Positions 8,740-18,711 of a DNA stretch of 64,000 nucleotides are shown here, in pieces. This stretch comes from Streptomyces rubrogriseus (lineage in GTDB: Bacteria > Actinomycetota > Actinomycetes > Streptomycetales > Streptomycetaceae): assembly GCF_027947575.1 (NCBI RefSeq), contig NZ_CP116256.1:5332001-5396000 (forward strand). Reading direction: 5' to 3'. The position numbers and the translations under genes are program-made. Within the stretch, counting starts at the first letter, position 1. Every line of letters starts with the position of its first letter. Below the pieces are notes generated by a model, which was not told where the DNA came from, did not search any database, and saw only the letters and a list, made by a program, of their open reading frames with translations.

Positions 8740-10245
8740 ATGACCGACACCGCCCCGGACGCCGCACCCCGCGCCACCACGTTCACCACCCGCGCCCCGG
8801 CGACCGGCGCGCCGCTGGCCGAACATCCGGTCTGCGGTCCCGAGGAGGTCGCCGGCGCCGTGGCGCGGGCCCGGCAGGCGCAGGAGGAGTGGGCCGTGCT
8901 GCCCGCGGCCCGGCGCCGGGAGCGACTGCTTCGCTGGAAACGGGTGCTGGCCCGCGAGTTGGGCACCGTCGCCCGGACCGTCGCCGAGGAGACCGGCAAG
9001 CCGGCCGGTGACGCCGAGCTGGAGGTCGTCCTCACGCTGGAGCACCTCGGGTGGGCCGCGCGCAACGCCGACCCCGTGCTGCGCCGGCGGCGGGTGCGCA
9101 CCGGGCTGTTCACGGTGCACCAACGGGCCTCGCTGGTGCACCGGCCGCTGGGAGTGGTCGGCGTGATCGGCCCGTGGAACTACCCCTGCTACACCCCGAT
9201 GGGCTCCATCGGATACGCCCTCGCGGCGGGGAACGCGGTGGTCCTCAAGCCCTCCGAACTGACCCCGGGCACCGGTCTCCTGCTCGCCGCGCTGTTCGAC
9301 GAGGCCGTGCCCGCGCACGCCGGGCTGTTCACCGCCGTCACCGGCGCCGCTGCCACCGGGGAGGCGCTGGCCCGCTCCGGGGTCGACAAGCTGGCGTTCA
9401 CCGGGTCGCCCGGGACCGCGCGCAAGGTGATGGCGGTCTGCGCCGAGACGCTGACCCCGTTCCTCGCCGAGTGCGGCGGCAAGGACGCCGTGATCGTCAC
9501 CGCGGACGCGGACCTGGACGCCGCCGCCGACGCGATCGTGTGGGGCGCCTTCGGCAACGCCGGGCAGACCTGTGCGGGAGTGGAGCGCGTCTACGCGGTG
9601 CGCGAGATCCACGAGGCGCTGTGCGAACGGGTGGTGCGGCGCGCCGGCGCGCTGCGGCCCGGCTCCGGCGGGGACGCGCACTACGGTCCGATGACCCTGC
9701 CGGGCCAGCTCGAGACCGTGGCGCGGCATGTGACCGAGGCGGTGTCGTCGGGCGCGCGGACCCTGCTGGGCGGTCCCGAGTCGGTCCGGGCGCCCTATGT
9801 CGCGCCCGTCGTGCTGACCGGCGCGCCGGCGGACTCGGCGGCGATGACGGAGGAGACCTTCGGCCCGGTCGTCGCCGTCGACGCGGTGGCCGACGTGGAC
9901 GAGGCGGTGGCCCGCGCCAACGACTCCCGGTACGCCCTGGGGGCCGCGGTGTTCTGCGGCAGCCGGCGCACCGGGGCCGCGATCGCGGCCCGGCTGCGTG
10001 CGGGGGCGGTGTCGGTGAACTCGGTGCTGGGTTTCGCGGCCGTGCCGGCGCTGCCGTTCGGCGGCTCGCGGGACTCCGGGTTCGGGCGGATCCACGGCGC
10101 GGAGGGGCTGCGGGCGTTCACGGCGGTGCAGTCGACGACCGTGCAGCGCTTCGCCCCGCCGATCGCGCTGACCTCCTTCGAGGTGCCGGCCGCCGCCCGG
10201 GAGCGCGCGGTGCGGCTGGCCCGGTCACTGCACCTGCGGCACTGA
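8740..10245 (+). CDS. NAD(P)-dependent aldehyde dehydrogenase (succinate-semialdehyde type)
   Basis: This 501-residue aldehyde dehydrogenase oxidises an aldehyde to its acid. The catalytic cysteine is in GNAGQTCAGVERVYAV, the general-base glutamate in LAECGGKDA, and FTGSPGTARKV is the cofactor-binding signature. The closest group I recall is the actinobacterial succinate-semialdehyde dehydrogenase-like set, so the substrate stays open. The ATG at 8740 follows GGGGGA; the open frame upstream is not ALDH-like. An AT-rich stretch at 8697-8730 is the likely promoter. Given lcp and the beta-oxidation genes nearby, it could oxidise isoprenoid aldehydes (inference). Confidence 0.92.
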   Translation: MTDTAPDAAPRATTFTTRAPATGAPLAEHPVCGPEEVAGAVARARQAQEEWAVLPAARRRERLLRWKRVLARELGTVARTVAEETGKPAGDAELEVVLTLEHLGWAARNADPVLRRRRVRTGLFTVHQRASLVHRPLGVVGVIGPWNYPCYTPMGSIGYALAAGNAVVLKPSELTPGTGLLLAALFDEAVPAHAGLFTAVTGAAATGEALARSGVDKLAFTGSPGTARKVMAVCAETLTPFLAECGGKDAVIVTADADLDAAADAIVWGAFGNAGQTCAGVERVYAVREIHEALCERVVRRAGALRPGSGGDAHYGPMTLPGQLETVARHVTEAVSSGARTLLGGPESVRAPYVAPVVLTGAPADSAAMTEETFGPVVAVDAVADVDEAVARANDSRYALGAAVFCGSRRTGAAIAARLRAGAVSVNSVLGFAAVPALPFGGSRDSGFGRIHGAEGLRAFTAVQSTTVQRFAPPIALTSFEVPAAARERAVRLARSLHLRH

Positions 10246-10268
10246 ACCGCCGGTGGATGAACGGCCGT

Positions 10269-10865
10269 TCAGACGTTGAGGAGCGGGGCCAGGTAGCGGC
10301 GGGCGAAGGCGCGGGCCTGGTCCTCGTCGTCCATCTCGATGCAGCTGGCCGGGTTGAGCAGGAAGGAGACGGCCACCCGCACCATGAGTTCGGCGACGGG
10401 CCGCGGGTCGTCGCCGGGCCTGCCCTCGGCCTGCTGCGCCCGGCGCAGGTGGCCCGTCAGGTAGTCGACGGTGGCGGCGAGCGAGGAACCGCCGTGCACG
10501 GTCAGGTACGGCAGCACCACCTCGGGCTCCAGCCGCAGCAGGCCTCCGAAGAGGGGGTGGGCGCGGGTGTGGCGCAGGGCGACCACGAACCCCTCGACGA
10601 CCCGTTCCTCCATGGTCGGCAGCGCGGCCACCGCTTGGTCCAGTCGTTGGAAGAACCGGCTGTTCTCGCGCAGCAGGGTCTGCTCGACCAGCGTGTCCTT
10701 GGTCCCGAAGCGCCGGTAGACGGTGACGCGGGAGACACCGGCCCGTTTGGCGACGTCGTCCATGGAGGAACGGCGCAGGCCGAAGACGGTGAACTGCTCC
10801 AGCGCCGCGTCGAGGATGCGTCGCGCCGTCGGGTCCTCCGTCTCGGTCTTCGCGGCCGTGGTCAC
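10269..10865 (-). CDS. TetR-family regulator
   Basis: This 198-residue TetR regulator has its helix-turn-helix at about residues 15-60 (ALEQFTVFGLRRSSMDDVAKRAGVSRVTVYRRFGTKDTL) and a variable ligand domain after it. The start is the GTG at 10863-10865, with GGAGGTG 7 nt upstream. It is divergent from the acyl-CoA dehydrogenase at 10939 with 73 bp between them, so control of that gene and of itself is likely. ACAA and TTGT ends of a weak inverted repeat lie at 10898-10916 in this gap. Confidence 0.92.
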   Translation of the reverse strand: MTTAAKTETEDPTARRILDAALEQFTVFGLRRSSMDDVAKRAGVSRVTVYRRFGTKDTLVEQTLLRENSRFFQRLDQAVAALPTMEERVVEGFVVALRHTRAHPLFGGLLRLEPEVVLPYLTVHGGSSLAATVDYLTGHLRRAQQAEGRPGDDPRPVAELMVRVAVSFLLNPASCIEMDDEDQARAFARRYLAPLLNV

Positions 10866-10938
10866 GACGCGGCACCTCCGTCCCGGGCGGTCGAGAAACA
10901 ACTGCCACCACTTTGTCACACGAGTTCTGGAGGACCTG

Positions 10939-12078
10939 ATGGGAAGTCGTCTCACCGAAGAGCAGTCCGCGTTCGTCGCGGCCGTCGCAGACTTCGCCAA
11001 GCGCGAGTGCGGCACCCGGCAGCAGCGCGACGCGCTGACCGGCGACGGCCGCGGGGCGCACCACCCCGGGCTGTACGGCAGGCTCGCCGAACTGGGCTGG
11101 CTCGGGGTGTGCCTGCCCGAGGAGTACGGAGGCGCCGGCGGCGGGCTCGCCGACGCCTGCCTCTTCCTGGAGGAGACCTCCTACGGCATGGTCCCGGCCG
11201 GCGGTTTCGTCACCACCGTCATCGCCGCCAAGGCCTACGAGCGGTTCGGCTCCGAGAAGCAGCGGCACGAGGTGCTGTCCGGCGTCGTGCGCGGCGACGT
11301 CCTGTCCATCGCCATGTCCGAGCCGGAGGCGGGTTCGGACGTCGGCGCGCTGCGCTGCCGGGCCCGGCGGACGGCCGACGGGACGTGGCTGATCGACGGG
11401 CAGAAGACCTGGATCTCCAACGCCCACTGCGCGCGGAGCATCCTGCTGGTGGCCCGCACCGGCGAGGACAAGCACGGCGGACTGACCATGTTCCACCTGC
11501 CCGCCGACACCCCGGGCGTGGAGGTACGGGGCATCGACACCATGGGCGGCCGGGAGGTCAACGACGTCTTCCTGACCGGCGTCCGGCTGCCCGCCGACGC
11601 CGTGGTGGGACAGGTCGACGGCGGCTGGCGGCAACTGATGGCCGGACTCAACCACGAGCGGCTCTTCCTCGCCTCGAACATGCTGGGCCTGGCCCGCCGC
11701 GCCTTCGACGACGCGCTCGGCTACGTCCGCGAGCGCGAGCAGTTCGGCCGTCCCGTCGGGTCCTTCCAGGCACTGCGGCACCGGGTGGCCGACCTCGCCA
11801 CCGAGATCGAGTGCACCCGGCTGCTGGTGCGCGAGGTGGCCCTGGACTGCGACGCGGAGCCCGACCGCCTGTTCCCGAGGGCTGCGTCGATGGCCAAGCT
11901 GAAGGCCACGGAGGTCGCCAAGCGGGCGGCCCTGGAGGGCATGCAGATGATGGGCGGCTACGGCTACACGACCGAGTTCGACATGGAGCGCCACCTGCGG
12001 GCCGCGGTCGTCTCCACGGTCTACGGCGGGACCAGCGAGATCCAGCGGGACGTGATCGGCAAGACGTACGGCCTCTGA
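10939..12078 (+). CDS. Acyl-CoA dehydrogenase
   Basis: This 379-residue flavoprotein forms the alpha,beta double bond of an acyl-CoA. It has the FAD-binding AMSEPEAGSDVGALR and WISNAHCARSILLVART blocks, and GMQMMGGYGYTTEFDMERHLR and VYGGTSEIQRDVIGK at the C-terminus. The C-terminal motif is YGGT rather than the YEGT of medium-chain enzymes, so a different acid serves as catalytic base, as in the long-chain or branched-chain groups. The ATG at 10939 follows TGGAGGA. It faces the tetR at 10269-10865 and converges on the fadD-type gene across a terminator. Confidence 0.93.
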   Translation: MGSRLTEEQSAFVAAVADFAKRECGTRQQRDALTGDGRGAHHPGLYGRLAELGWLGVCLPEEYGGAGGGLADACLFLEETSYGMVPAGGFVTTVIAAKAYERFGSEKQRHEVLSGVVRGDVLSIAMSEPEAGSDVGALRCRARRTADGTWLIDGQKTWISNAHCARSILLVARTGEDKHGGLTMFHLPADTPGVEVRGIDTMGGREVNDVFLTGVRLPADAVVGQVDGGWRQLMAGLNHERLFLASNMLGLARRAFDDALGYVREREQFGRPVGSFQALRHRVADLATEIECTRLLVREVALDCDAEPDRLFPRAASMAKLKATEVAKRAALEGMQMMGGYGYTTEFDMERHLRAAVVSTVYGGTSEIQRDVIGKTYGL

Positions 12079-12096
12079 GCGGGCCGGTGGACGAGC

Positions 12097-12130
12097 GGCG
12101 CCGCCCGCCCCGGCGGGGGCGGGCGGCGCC
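12097..12130. terminator. Bidirectional terminator
   Basis: A perfect 15-bp stem (GGCGCCGCCCGCCCC and its complement) with loop GGCG lies between the convergent acyl-CoA dehydrogenase and acyl-CoA synthetase genes. Confidence 0.88.
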
Positions 12131-12155
12131 GTCGGTCCGGCAGCCGAGTCCGGGC

Positions 12156-13994
12156 TCAGTCCCCGTACAGCCCGGCCAGCGCCTCGGCGTACTTGTCCCG
12201 GATGACCCGGCGCCGCATCTTCAGCGAGGGTGTCAGCTCGCCGGTCGCCGGGCCCCATTCCCCGGCCAGCAGCTCGTACCGCTTCACCTGCTCGGTACGG
12301 CTGAGCCGGGAGTTGGCGGCGGCCACCGCCCGGTCCACCTCGGCCCGCACGGCCGGGTGCGCCACCAGCCCGGCCACCGTGCCGTCCGCCTCGACGCCGT
12401 GGGCCGCGGCCCAGGCCGGGGCGGCCTCCGCGTCCAGCACCAGCAGGGCGACCAGGTAGGAACGCCGGTCTCCGTGGACCAGGGCCTGGCCGATCAGCGG
12501 GTGCTCCTTGAGCGCGTTCTCCACCAGGGCCGGAGAGACGTTCTTGCCGGTCGAGGTGATGATCATCTCCTTCTTCCGGTCGGTGAGCCAGAGGTAGCCG
12601 TCGTCGTCCGTGCGCCCGATGTCTCCGGTGGCCAGCCAGCCGTCGGCGTCCAGGGCGGAGCGCACCGATCCGTCCGGCCGGAGGTAGCCGGAGAAGACGG
12701 ACTCGCCCCGCACCTCGATCTCGCCGTCCGCGGCGAGCCGGACCTCGACGGACTCCACGGGGCGTCCCACCGAACCGATGCGGAATCCGGTGCGGGGGCT
12801 GTTGGTGGTGGCCACGCCGGTGGTCTCGGTCAGCCCCCAGGCATCCATGATCACGACACCGAACCCGGCCCAGAAGTCGACCACGTCGACCGGCATCGGC
12901 GCCGAGGCGCTGGCCGCCCAGGTCACCCGGTCGAGCCCGCCCGCCGCCAGCAGCGGCAGCAGGACCTCCTCGCGGGCACGGGCGTAGCGCGCCTCCAGCT
13001 CGGCGGGCGGCGACTCGCCCCGCTCGCGGTACCCGACGTGCTCGCGGGCCACCGCGGACGCCGCGTCGATGACCTCCCGCTGCTCGGCCGGCATCAGGGA
13101 GAGGACGGCCCGCACGGCGGCGCACAGCTTCTCCCAGATTCGCGGCACGCCGAAGAACTGCGCGGGACGCACCTTGCGCACGACCGTGCCGACGGCGGCG
13201 GGGTCGGCGCAGAGGTAGACGTGCGAAGCCCGGTGACAGGGGAGGTAGATGCCGAGCATCCGCTCCGCGATGTGGGCGAACGGCAGGTAGCAGATGTGCT
13301 CCACGTGCGGGGGCAGCTCCACCACCGCGTCCAGCGCGAGGGCGTTGGCCAGCACCTGTCGGTGGGTCAGGACTACGCCCTTGGGCTCGCCCGTGGTGCC
13401 GGAGGTGTAGACGACGGTCAGCGGGTCCTCGGGGTTCGCGGCGTCCAACTCCTTGGCGAACCGTTCCGGTGCCTGCTCCCGCAGGAGGTCGGCGTACGGG
13501 ACGTGGCCGCCCTCGGCGGCGGGCTCGGCGACCACCAGCCGCTCCAGCGGCGTATCGGCGTCGGTCAGGAGCGGCTCCCACAGCCGGGCCTGGTCCGCCC
13601 CCTCCACCACCGCGACCCGGGCCCGGCAGTTGCGGGCGATGTGGGTGATCTGCTCGGGGGCCGCGGTGGCGTAGACGCTGACCGGAACCGCACCCAGGCG
13701 GACCAGCGCCAGGTCGGACAGCCAGTGCTCGGGCCGGTTGGCCATCATCATCAGCACATGGTCGCCGCGGCCGACGCCGAGTCCCGCGTATCCGGCGGCC
13801 AGGCGTTCGGTGTGCTCGTGGATCTCCGCCCAGGTGAGCGTCGTCCAGTCGCCGTTCCCGTCTCCCTCCGGCGGCTGCCAGGACAGACCGGGGAGTCGCG
13901 GGTAGTCACGGGCGTTGCGGGCCAGCAGCCGGGGCAGCGTGCGCCGGGCCGACGCGTCGGGCGGTTCGCCGACGGTGCGGGGCTCTGGAGTCAT
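12156..13994 (-). CDS. Long-chain acyl-CoA synthetase (FadD15 type)
   Basis: This 612-residue AMP-forming ligase activates a free carboxylic acid to its CoA thioester. The P-loop-like motif is YTSGTTGEPKGVVLTH (about residues 190-205). The hinge region is GDIGRTDDDGYLWLTDRKKEMIITSTGKNVSP, the typical long-chain form. It is the last gene of a six-gene minus-strand operon and starts at the ATG at 13994, 36 bp after the fadB-type gene. In context it would feed acids into the same beta-oxidation set. Confidence 0.94.
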   Translation of the reverse strand: MTPEPRTVGEPPDASARRTLPRLLARNARDYPRLPGLSWQPPEGDGNGDWTTLTWAEIHEHTERLAAGYAGLGVGRGDHVLMMMANRPEHWLSDLALVRLGAVPVSVYATAAPEQITHIARNCRARVAVVEGADQARLWEPLLTDADTPLERLVVAEPAAEGGHVPYADLLREQAPERFAKELDAANPEDPLTVVYTSGTTGEPKGVVLTHRQVLANALALDAVVELPPHVEHICYLPFAHIAERMLGIYLPCHRASHVYLCADPAAVGTVVRKVRPAQFFGVPRIWEKLCAAVRAVLSLMPAEQREVIDAASAVAREHVGYRERGESPPAELEARYARAREEVLLPLLAAGGLDRVTWAASASAPMPVDVVDFWAGFGVVIMDAWGLTETTGVATTNSPRTGFRIGSVGRPVESVEVRLAADGEIEVRGESVFSGYLRPDGSVRSALDADGWLATGDIGRTDDDGYLWLTDRKKEMIITSTGKNVSPALVENALKEHPLIGQALVHGDRRSYLVALLVLDAEAAPAWAAAHGVEADGTVAGLVAHPAVRAEVDRAVAAANSRLSRTEQVKRYELLAGEWGPATGELTPSLKMRRRVIRDKYAEALAGLYGD

Positions 13995-14030
13995 CGGGGC
14001 CTCCTTGCGGGTGGGTGGGGAACGCCGGAG

Positions 14031-16232
14031 TCAGAAGTCCGTGAAGGTCTCACCGCGGTCCGCCTTGCGCAGCAGCAGCGGAGGCGGGGTGAAGCGCTCG
14101 CCGTAGCGGTCGGCCAGCTCGCGGGCGCGGGCGACGAAGCCGGGCAGGCCTGCACCTGCCCCGGCGCAGCCCTCGTAGCCGTTGATGTACTGGAGGACGC
14201 CGCCGGTCCAGCCGGGGAAGCCGATGCCGAGGATCGAGCCGATGTTGGCGTCGGCGACGGAGGTCAGCACGCCCTCCTCCAGGCAGCGCACCGCGTCCAG
14301 CGCCTCCACGAAGAGCATCCGCTCCCGCATGTCGGCGAACGGGATCTCGTACCCGGGCTTGGTGAAGTGTTCACGCAGCCCCGGCCACAGCCCCGCCCGC
14401 CTGCCGTCGGCCCCGTACCCGTAGAACCCGGCGCCGCCACTGCGTCCGGGGCGCTCGAACTGGTCGATCATGCGGTCGACGACGTGGTCCGCGGGGTGCG
14501 GCTCCCAGGTCCGCCCGGCCTCCTGGACGGCACGGCGGGTCTCCTCGCGGATCTTGCGGGGCAGGGTGAGGGTCAGCTCGTCCATCAGGGACAGCACCTT
14601 GGCCGGGTAGCCGGCCTGGGCCGCCGCCTGCTCCACCGAGGCGGGCTCGACGCCCTCCCCCACCATCGCCACGCCCTCGTTGATGAAGTGACCGACGACC
14701 CGGGAGGTGAAGAAACCCCGCGAGTCGTTCACCACGATCGGCGTCTTGCTGATCTGCCGGACCAGGTCGAACGCCCGCGCCAGCGCCTCGTCCCCGGTCC
14801 GCTCCCCCTTGATGATCTCCACCAGCGGCATCCTGTCGACCGGTGAGAAGAAGTGCAGCCCGATGAAGTCGGCCTGGCGCTCCACGCCCTCGGCCAGCGC
14901 CGTGATAGGCAGCGTGGAGGTGTTGGAACACAGCAGGGCGTCAGGGGCGACGACGTGCTCGATCTCCTGGAACACCTTGTGCTTGAGCGAGGTGTCCTCG
15001 AACACCGCCTCGATCACCGCGTCACAGCCCGCGAGGTCTCCCACCTCCGCGGTCGGCGTGATCCGCGCGAGCAGCGCGTCCGCCTTCTCCTGACTCGTAC
15101 GGCCCTTCGCCACGGCCTTCGCGCACAGCTTCTCCGAGTACGCCCTGCCCTTGAGCGCCGACTCCAGCGAGACGTCCTTCAGCACGACCTCGATGCCCGC
15201 ACGGGCACACGAGTAGGCGATCCCCGCACCCATCATCCCCGCGCCCAGCACGGCCACCTTGGTCACCCTCCGGGCCTCGACGCCCTTCGGGCGGTTCGCA
15301 CCCGAGTTGACCGCCTGGAGATCGAAGAAGAACGCCTGGATCATGTTCTTGGTGATCTGACCGGTGACGAGTTCCGTCAGGTACCGGGCCTCCACGACGA
15401 AGGCCGTGTCCAGGTCGACCTGGGCCGTCTCCACGGCCGCGGCGAGGATGTTGCGCGGAGCCGGGCCGGGGGCGCCGCCGGTCCGCTTCCTGAGCAGCGC
15501 GGGAAGGGCGGAGAGCCGGGCCGCGAGCTTCGGGTGCGACGGCGTGCCGCCGGGGATGCGGTGGCCGGGCCGGTCCCAGGGCTGGGCGGACTCCGGATGG
15601 GCGTCCACGAACGCCCGTGCCTTGGCGATGAGTTCTTCCGGGTCGGCGGCGATCTCGTCGACCAGTCCGGCTTCCAGGGCGTCGGCCGGCCCGTACTGGG
15701 TGCCTTCCATGAGGACGGTCCGCAGCGCGTTCACGACGCCGAACATCCGGACGGTGCGGGTCACTCCCCCGCCGCCCGGCAACAGGCCCAGGGTGACTTC
15801 GGGGAGCCCCACCCGGGCGGCCGGGGTGTCGAGGACCACGCGGTGGTGGCAGGCCAGGGCGATCTCGTAACCGCCGCCGAGGGCCGCGCCGTTGATCGCG
15901 GCGACGACGGGCCTGCCCAGGGTCTCCAGGGCGCGCAGCGAGCGCTTGACGCGCATGCCCGCCTCGAAGGACTGCTGTGCGGTCGCCGGGGTGACGGAGA
16001 TCAGGTCGCGCAGGTCGCCGCCGGCGAAGAAGCTCTTCTTGGCCGAGGTGACGACGACGCCGCGGATGTCGTCACGGCGGTCCACGAGCCGCTGCGCGAC
16101 GGCGTCGAGCGAGTCGATGAACGCGGCGTTCATGGTGTTGGCGGACTGGCCCGGATCGTCCAGGACGAGGGTGACGACGCGGTCCTCGGACTCCTCCCAG
16201 CGGATGGTGGAGGGCCGTGCGGTGGTGTCCAT
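14031..16232 (-). CDS. Fatty acid oxidation complex alpha subunit (enoyl-CoA hydratase / 3-hydroxyacyl-CoA dehydrogenase)
   Basis: This 733-residue bifunctional enzyme carries an N-terminal crotonase domain (residues 1 to about 190, with GAALGGGYEIALACHHRV) and an NAD-binding 3-hydroxyacyl-CoA dehydrogenase part starting near 330 (VAVLGAGMMGAGIAYSCARAG). It hydrates 2-enoyl-CoA and oxidises the 3-hydroxy product. The start is the ATG at 16232 with GGAG 9 nt upstream; the open frame beyond it has no family similarity. It follows the thiolase by 44 bp, the usual fadA-fadB pairing. Confidence 0.95.
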   Translation of the reverse strand: MDTTARPSTIRWEESEDRVVTLVLDDPGQSANTMNAAFIDSLDAVAQRLVDRRDDIRGVVVTSAKKSFFAGGDLRDLISVTPATAQQSFEAGMRVKRSLRALETLGRPVVAAINGAALGGGYEIALACHHRVVLDTPAARVGLPEVTLGLLPGGGGVTRTVRMFGVVNALRTVLMEGTQYGPADALEAGLVDEIAADPEELIAKARAFVDAHPESAQPWDRPGHRIPGGTPSHPKLAARLSALPALLRKRTGGAPGPAPRNILAAAVETAQVDLDTAFVVEARYLTELVTGQITKNMIQAFFFDLQAVNSGANRPKGVEARRVTKVAVLGAGMMGAGIAYSCARAGIEVVLKDVSLESALKGRAYSEKLCAKAVAKGRTSQEKADALLARITPTAEVGDLAGCDAVIEAVFEDTSLKHKVFQEIEHVVAPDALLCSNTSTLPITALAEGVERQADFIGLHFFSPVDRMPLVEIIKGERTGDEALARAFDLVRQISKTPIVVNDSRGFFTSRVVGHFINEGVAMVGEGVEPASVEQAAAQAGYPAKVLSLMDELTLTLPRKIREETRRAVQEAGRTWEPHPADHVVDRMIDQFERPGRSGGAGFYGYGADGRRAGLWPGLREHFTKPGYEIPFADMRERMLFVEALDAVRCLEEGVLTSVADANIGSILGIGFPGWTGGVLQYINGYEGCAGAGAGLPGFVARARELADRYGERFTPPPLLLRKADRGETFTDF

Positions 16233-16276
16233 GACTGAGGTCTCCAGTGAGGTCTCGGGCGGGGGCAGCACGGAGG

Positions 16277-17491
16277 TCAGACGCGCTCGACGATGGTGGC
16301 GATGCCCATGCCGCCGCCCACGCACAGGGTGGCGAGGCCGTAGCGCTTGTCCTGGCGCTCGAGTTCGTCGACGAGGGTGCCGAGGATCATCGCGCCGGTG
16401 GCGCCGAGGGGGTGACCGAGCGCGATGGCACCGCCGTTGACGTTGACCTTGTCCAGCGACAGGCCCATGTCCTTCACGAACCGCAGGACGACCGCCGCGA
16501 ACGCCTCGTTGATCTCGACCAGGTCGATGTCCTCGATGCTCAGCCCGGCCTTGGCCAACGCCTTGCGGGCGGCGGGGGCGGGGCCGGTGAGCATGATGGT
16601 CGGGTCGGCGCCCGATACGGCGGCGGAGACGATCCGGGCCCGCGGGACGAGGCCGTGACGGTCGCCGACCTCCTTGGAGCCGATGGCGACCAGGGAGGCG
16701 CCGTCGACGATGCCGGAGGAGTTGCCCGCGTGGTGGACGTGGTCGATCCTCTCCACCCAGTGGTACTTCTGCAGCGCCACCGCGTCGAACCCGCCCAGCT
16801 CACCGATGTCCGCGAAGGACGGTTTGAGCCCGGCCAGGCTCTCGGCCGTGGTGCCGGGCCGCATGTGCTGGTCCCGGTCCAGGACCACCAGCCCGCTCCG
16901 GTCCACGACGGGGACGACCGACCGGTCGAAGCGCCCGTCCTTCCAGGCGACGGCGGCCCGCTCCTGGGACAGGGCCGCGTACTCGTCGACGTCGCGGCGC
17001 GAGAAGCCCTCGACGGTGGCCATCAGGTCGGCGCCGATGCCCTGCGGGACGAAGCCGGTGTCGTGGTTGGTGCGCGGGTCCAGTGCCCAGGCCCCGCCGT
17101 CGCTGCCCATCGGGACGCGGGACATGGACTCGACGCCGCCCGCGAGGACCAGGTCCTCCCACCCGGAGCGCACCTTCATGGCCGCCATGTTGACGGCCTC
17201 CAGACCCGACGCACAGAACCGGTTCTCCTGCACACCGGCCACCGTGTCCGGCAACCCGGCCGCGATCGCAGCGATACGCGCGATGTCCGAACCCTGGTCG
17301 CCGACCGGACCGACGACTCCCAGCACGATGTCGTCCACCGCCGCCGGGTCCAGACCCGGGAAACGGGCGCGGATCTCCCGGATCAGGCCGACGACCAGGT
17401 CGACGGGCTTCGTGCCGTGCAGGGCGCCGTTCGCCTTGCCGCGTCCGCGCGGAGTGCGGATCGCGTCGTACACGTACGCTTCGGTGCTCAC
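16277..17491 (-). CDS. Acetyl-CoA C-acyltransferase (thiolase)
   Basis: This 404-residue thiolase performs the last beta-oxidation step, releasing acetyl-CoA, or propionyl-CoA from methyl-branched chains. The acyl-carrying cysteine is C93 in [13 protein letters not shown], the activating histidine is in [16 protein letters not shown], and the second cysteine is in [10 protein letters not shown]. The GTG start at 17489-17491 has GGAGG 9 nt upstream. It lies between the acyl-CoA dehydrogenase and the fadB-type gene in one operon. Confidence 0.95.
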   Translation of the reverse strand: MSTEAYVYDAIRTPRGRGKANGALHGTKPVDLVVGLIREIRARFPGLDPAAVDDIVLGVVGPVGDQGSDIARIAAIAAGLPDTVAGVQENRFCASGLEAVNMAAMKVRSGWEDLVLAGGVESMSRVPMGSDGGAWALDPRTNHDTGFVPQGIGADLMATVEGFSRRDVDEYAALSQERAAVAWKDGRFDRSVVPVVDRSGLVVLDRDQHMRPGTTAESLAGLKPSFADIGELGGFDAVALQKYHWVERIDHVHHAGNSSGIVDGASLVAIGSKEVGDRHGLVPRARIVSAAVSGADPTIMLTGPAPAARKALAKAGLSIEDIDLVEINEAFAAVVLRFVKDMGLSLDKVNVNGGAIALGHPLGATGAMILGTLVDELERQDKRYGLATLCVGGGMGIATIVERV

Positions 17492-17562
17492 CTCGGGGGT
17501 CCTCCCAGTGGGTGTGTGGCAGCCCGCGGTCGCGGCGGGCAACGGTGGGGACGGTCGGCGGC

Positions 17563-18711
17563 TCAACCCAGGAGGGAGCGGCCGATGATCTCCTTCATGA
17601 TCTCGGTGGTGCCGCCGTAGATGGTCTGGACGCGTCCGTCGAGGAACGCCCGCGCCACCCGGTACTCGCTCATGTAGCCGTAGCCGCCGTGCAGTTGCAG
17701 ACAGCGGTCGACGACCCGCTTCTGGAGTTCGGTGGCCCACCACTTGGCCATCGAGGCGTGCACGGGGTCGAGCCGGCCCGCGACGTGCTCGGTGACACAG
17801 CGGTCCAGGAAGGTGCGGGTGACCGCCGCCTCGGTGGCCATCTCGGCGATCTCGAAGCGGACGTGCTGGAGTTTGGCCAGCGGCCGGCCGAAGGCCTCGC
17901 GCTCCTTCACGTAGCGCGTGGTGATGTCGAGGATCTCCTCGGCCGCCGCGGCGGCGCCGACCGCGATGGCCAGCCGCTCCTGGGCGAGGTTGCCCATCAG
18001 GTAGGTGAAGGCGCGGTTCTCCTCGCCGAGCAGGTTCTCCTTGGGGACGCGTACGTCGTTGAAGAACAGTTCGGCGGTGTCCTGGGCCTTCTGGCCGATC
18101 TTGGCGAGGTTGCGGCCCCGTTCGAAGCCGTCCGCGCCGCGTTCGACGACGAGCAGGCTCTGCCCGGCGCTGCCGCCCTCGGGAGTGGTACGGGCGACCA
18201 CCACGACGAGGTCGGCGAGGATGCCGTTGGAGATGAAGGTCTTCGAGCCGTTGAGCAGGTAGTGGTCGCCGTGGTCGGTGGCCGTGGTGCGGATGCCCTG
18301 GAGGTCGGAACCGGCTCCGGGTTCGGTCATGGCGACGGCGGTGACGATGTCGCCGGAGACGAAGCCGGGCAGCCAGCGCCGCTTCTGCTCCTCGGTGGCG
18401 AGCCGGGTGAGGTAGGGGCCGACGATGTCGTTGTGCAGGCTCAGGGCCAGTCCGGAGGCTCCGGCGCGGGCGAACTCCTCGATGAGGACGGCGCTGTAGC
18501 GGAAGTCGTCGTTGCCACCACCGCCGTACTCCTCGTCGACGGCCGGTCCCAGCAGGCCCTGGCGGCCCGCCGAGTACCAGACCTCGCGGTCGACGACGCC
18601 GTTGCGTTCCCAGCGTTCGTGGTGCGGCGCCACCTCCTTGGCGAGGAAGGCGCGCACGGTGTCGCGGAAGGCCTCGTGGTCGGGGCCGTACAGGTCTCGT
18701 CGGAAGGTCAC
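17563..18711 (-). CDS. Acyl-CoA dehydrogenase
   Basis: This 382-residue enzyme has the family signatures [28 protein letters not shown] and [12 protein letters not shown], and ends with [18 protein letters not shown]. As in the other dehydrogenase of the window the motif is YGGT, not YEGT, suggesting a long- or branched-chain enzyme. Its GTG start overlaps the stop of the upstream LLM oxidoreductase gene as GTGA, so translation is coupled. It is the third gene of the operon that starts with the racemase. Confidence 0.94.
   Translation of the reverse strand: MTFRRDLYGPDHEAFRDTVRAFLAKEVAPHHERWERNGVVDREVWYSAGRQGLLGPAVDEEYGGGGNDDFRYSAVLIEEFARAGASGLALSLHNDIVGPYLTRLATEEQKRRWLPGFVSGDIVTAVAMTEPGAGSDLQGIRTTATDHGDHYLLNGSKTFISNGILADLVVVVARTTPEGGSAGQSLLVVERGADGFERGRNLAKIGQKAQDTAELFFNDVRVPKENLLGEENRAFTYLMGNLAQERLAIAVGAAAAAEEILDITTRYVKEREAFGRPLAKLQHVRFEIAEMATEAAVTRTFLDRCVTEHVAGRLDPVHASMAKWWATELQKRVVDRCLQLHGGYGYMSEYRVARAFLDGRVQTIYGGTTEIMKEIIGRSLLG

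Noticed and set aside
10898..10916. ACAA-N11-TTGT as operator for the tetR at 10269
   Set aside because: Only the outer four bases on each side pair, so the symmetry is too weak for a separate claim.
10225..13581. Open frame of 1118 codons on the minus strand
   Set aside because: It overlaps FadD out of frame and crosses the acyl-CoA dehydrogenase and a terminator; Arg/Gly-rich shadow.
9051..14846. Open frame of 1931 codons on the plus strand across several genes
   Set aside because: It is a GC-driven shadow. It runs antisense to FadD-type and other genes, is rich in Arg, Gly and Ala, and has no family similarity.
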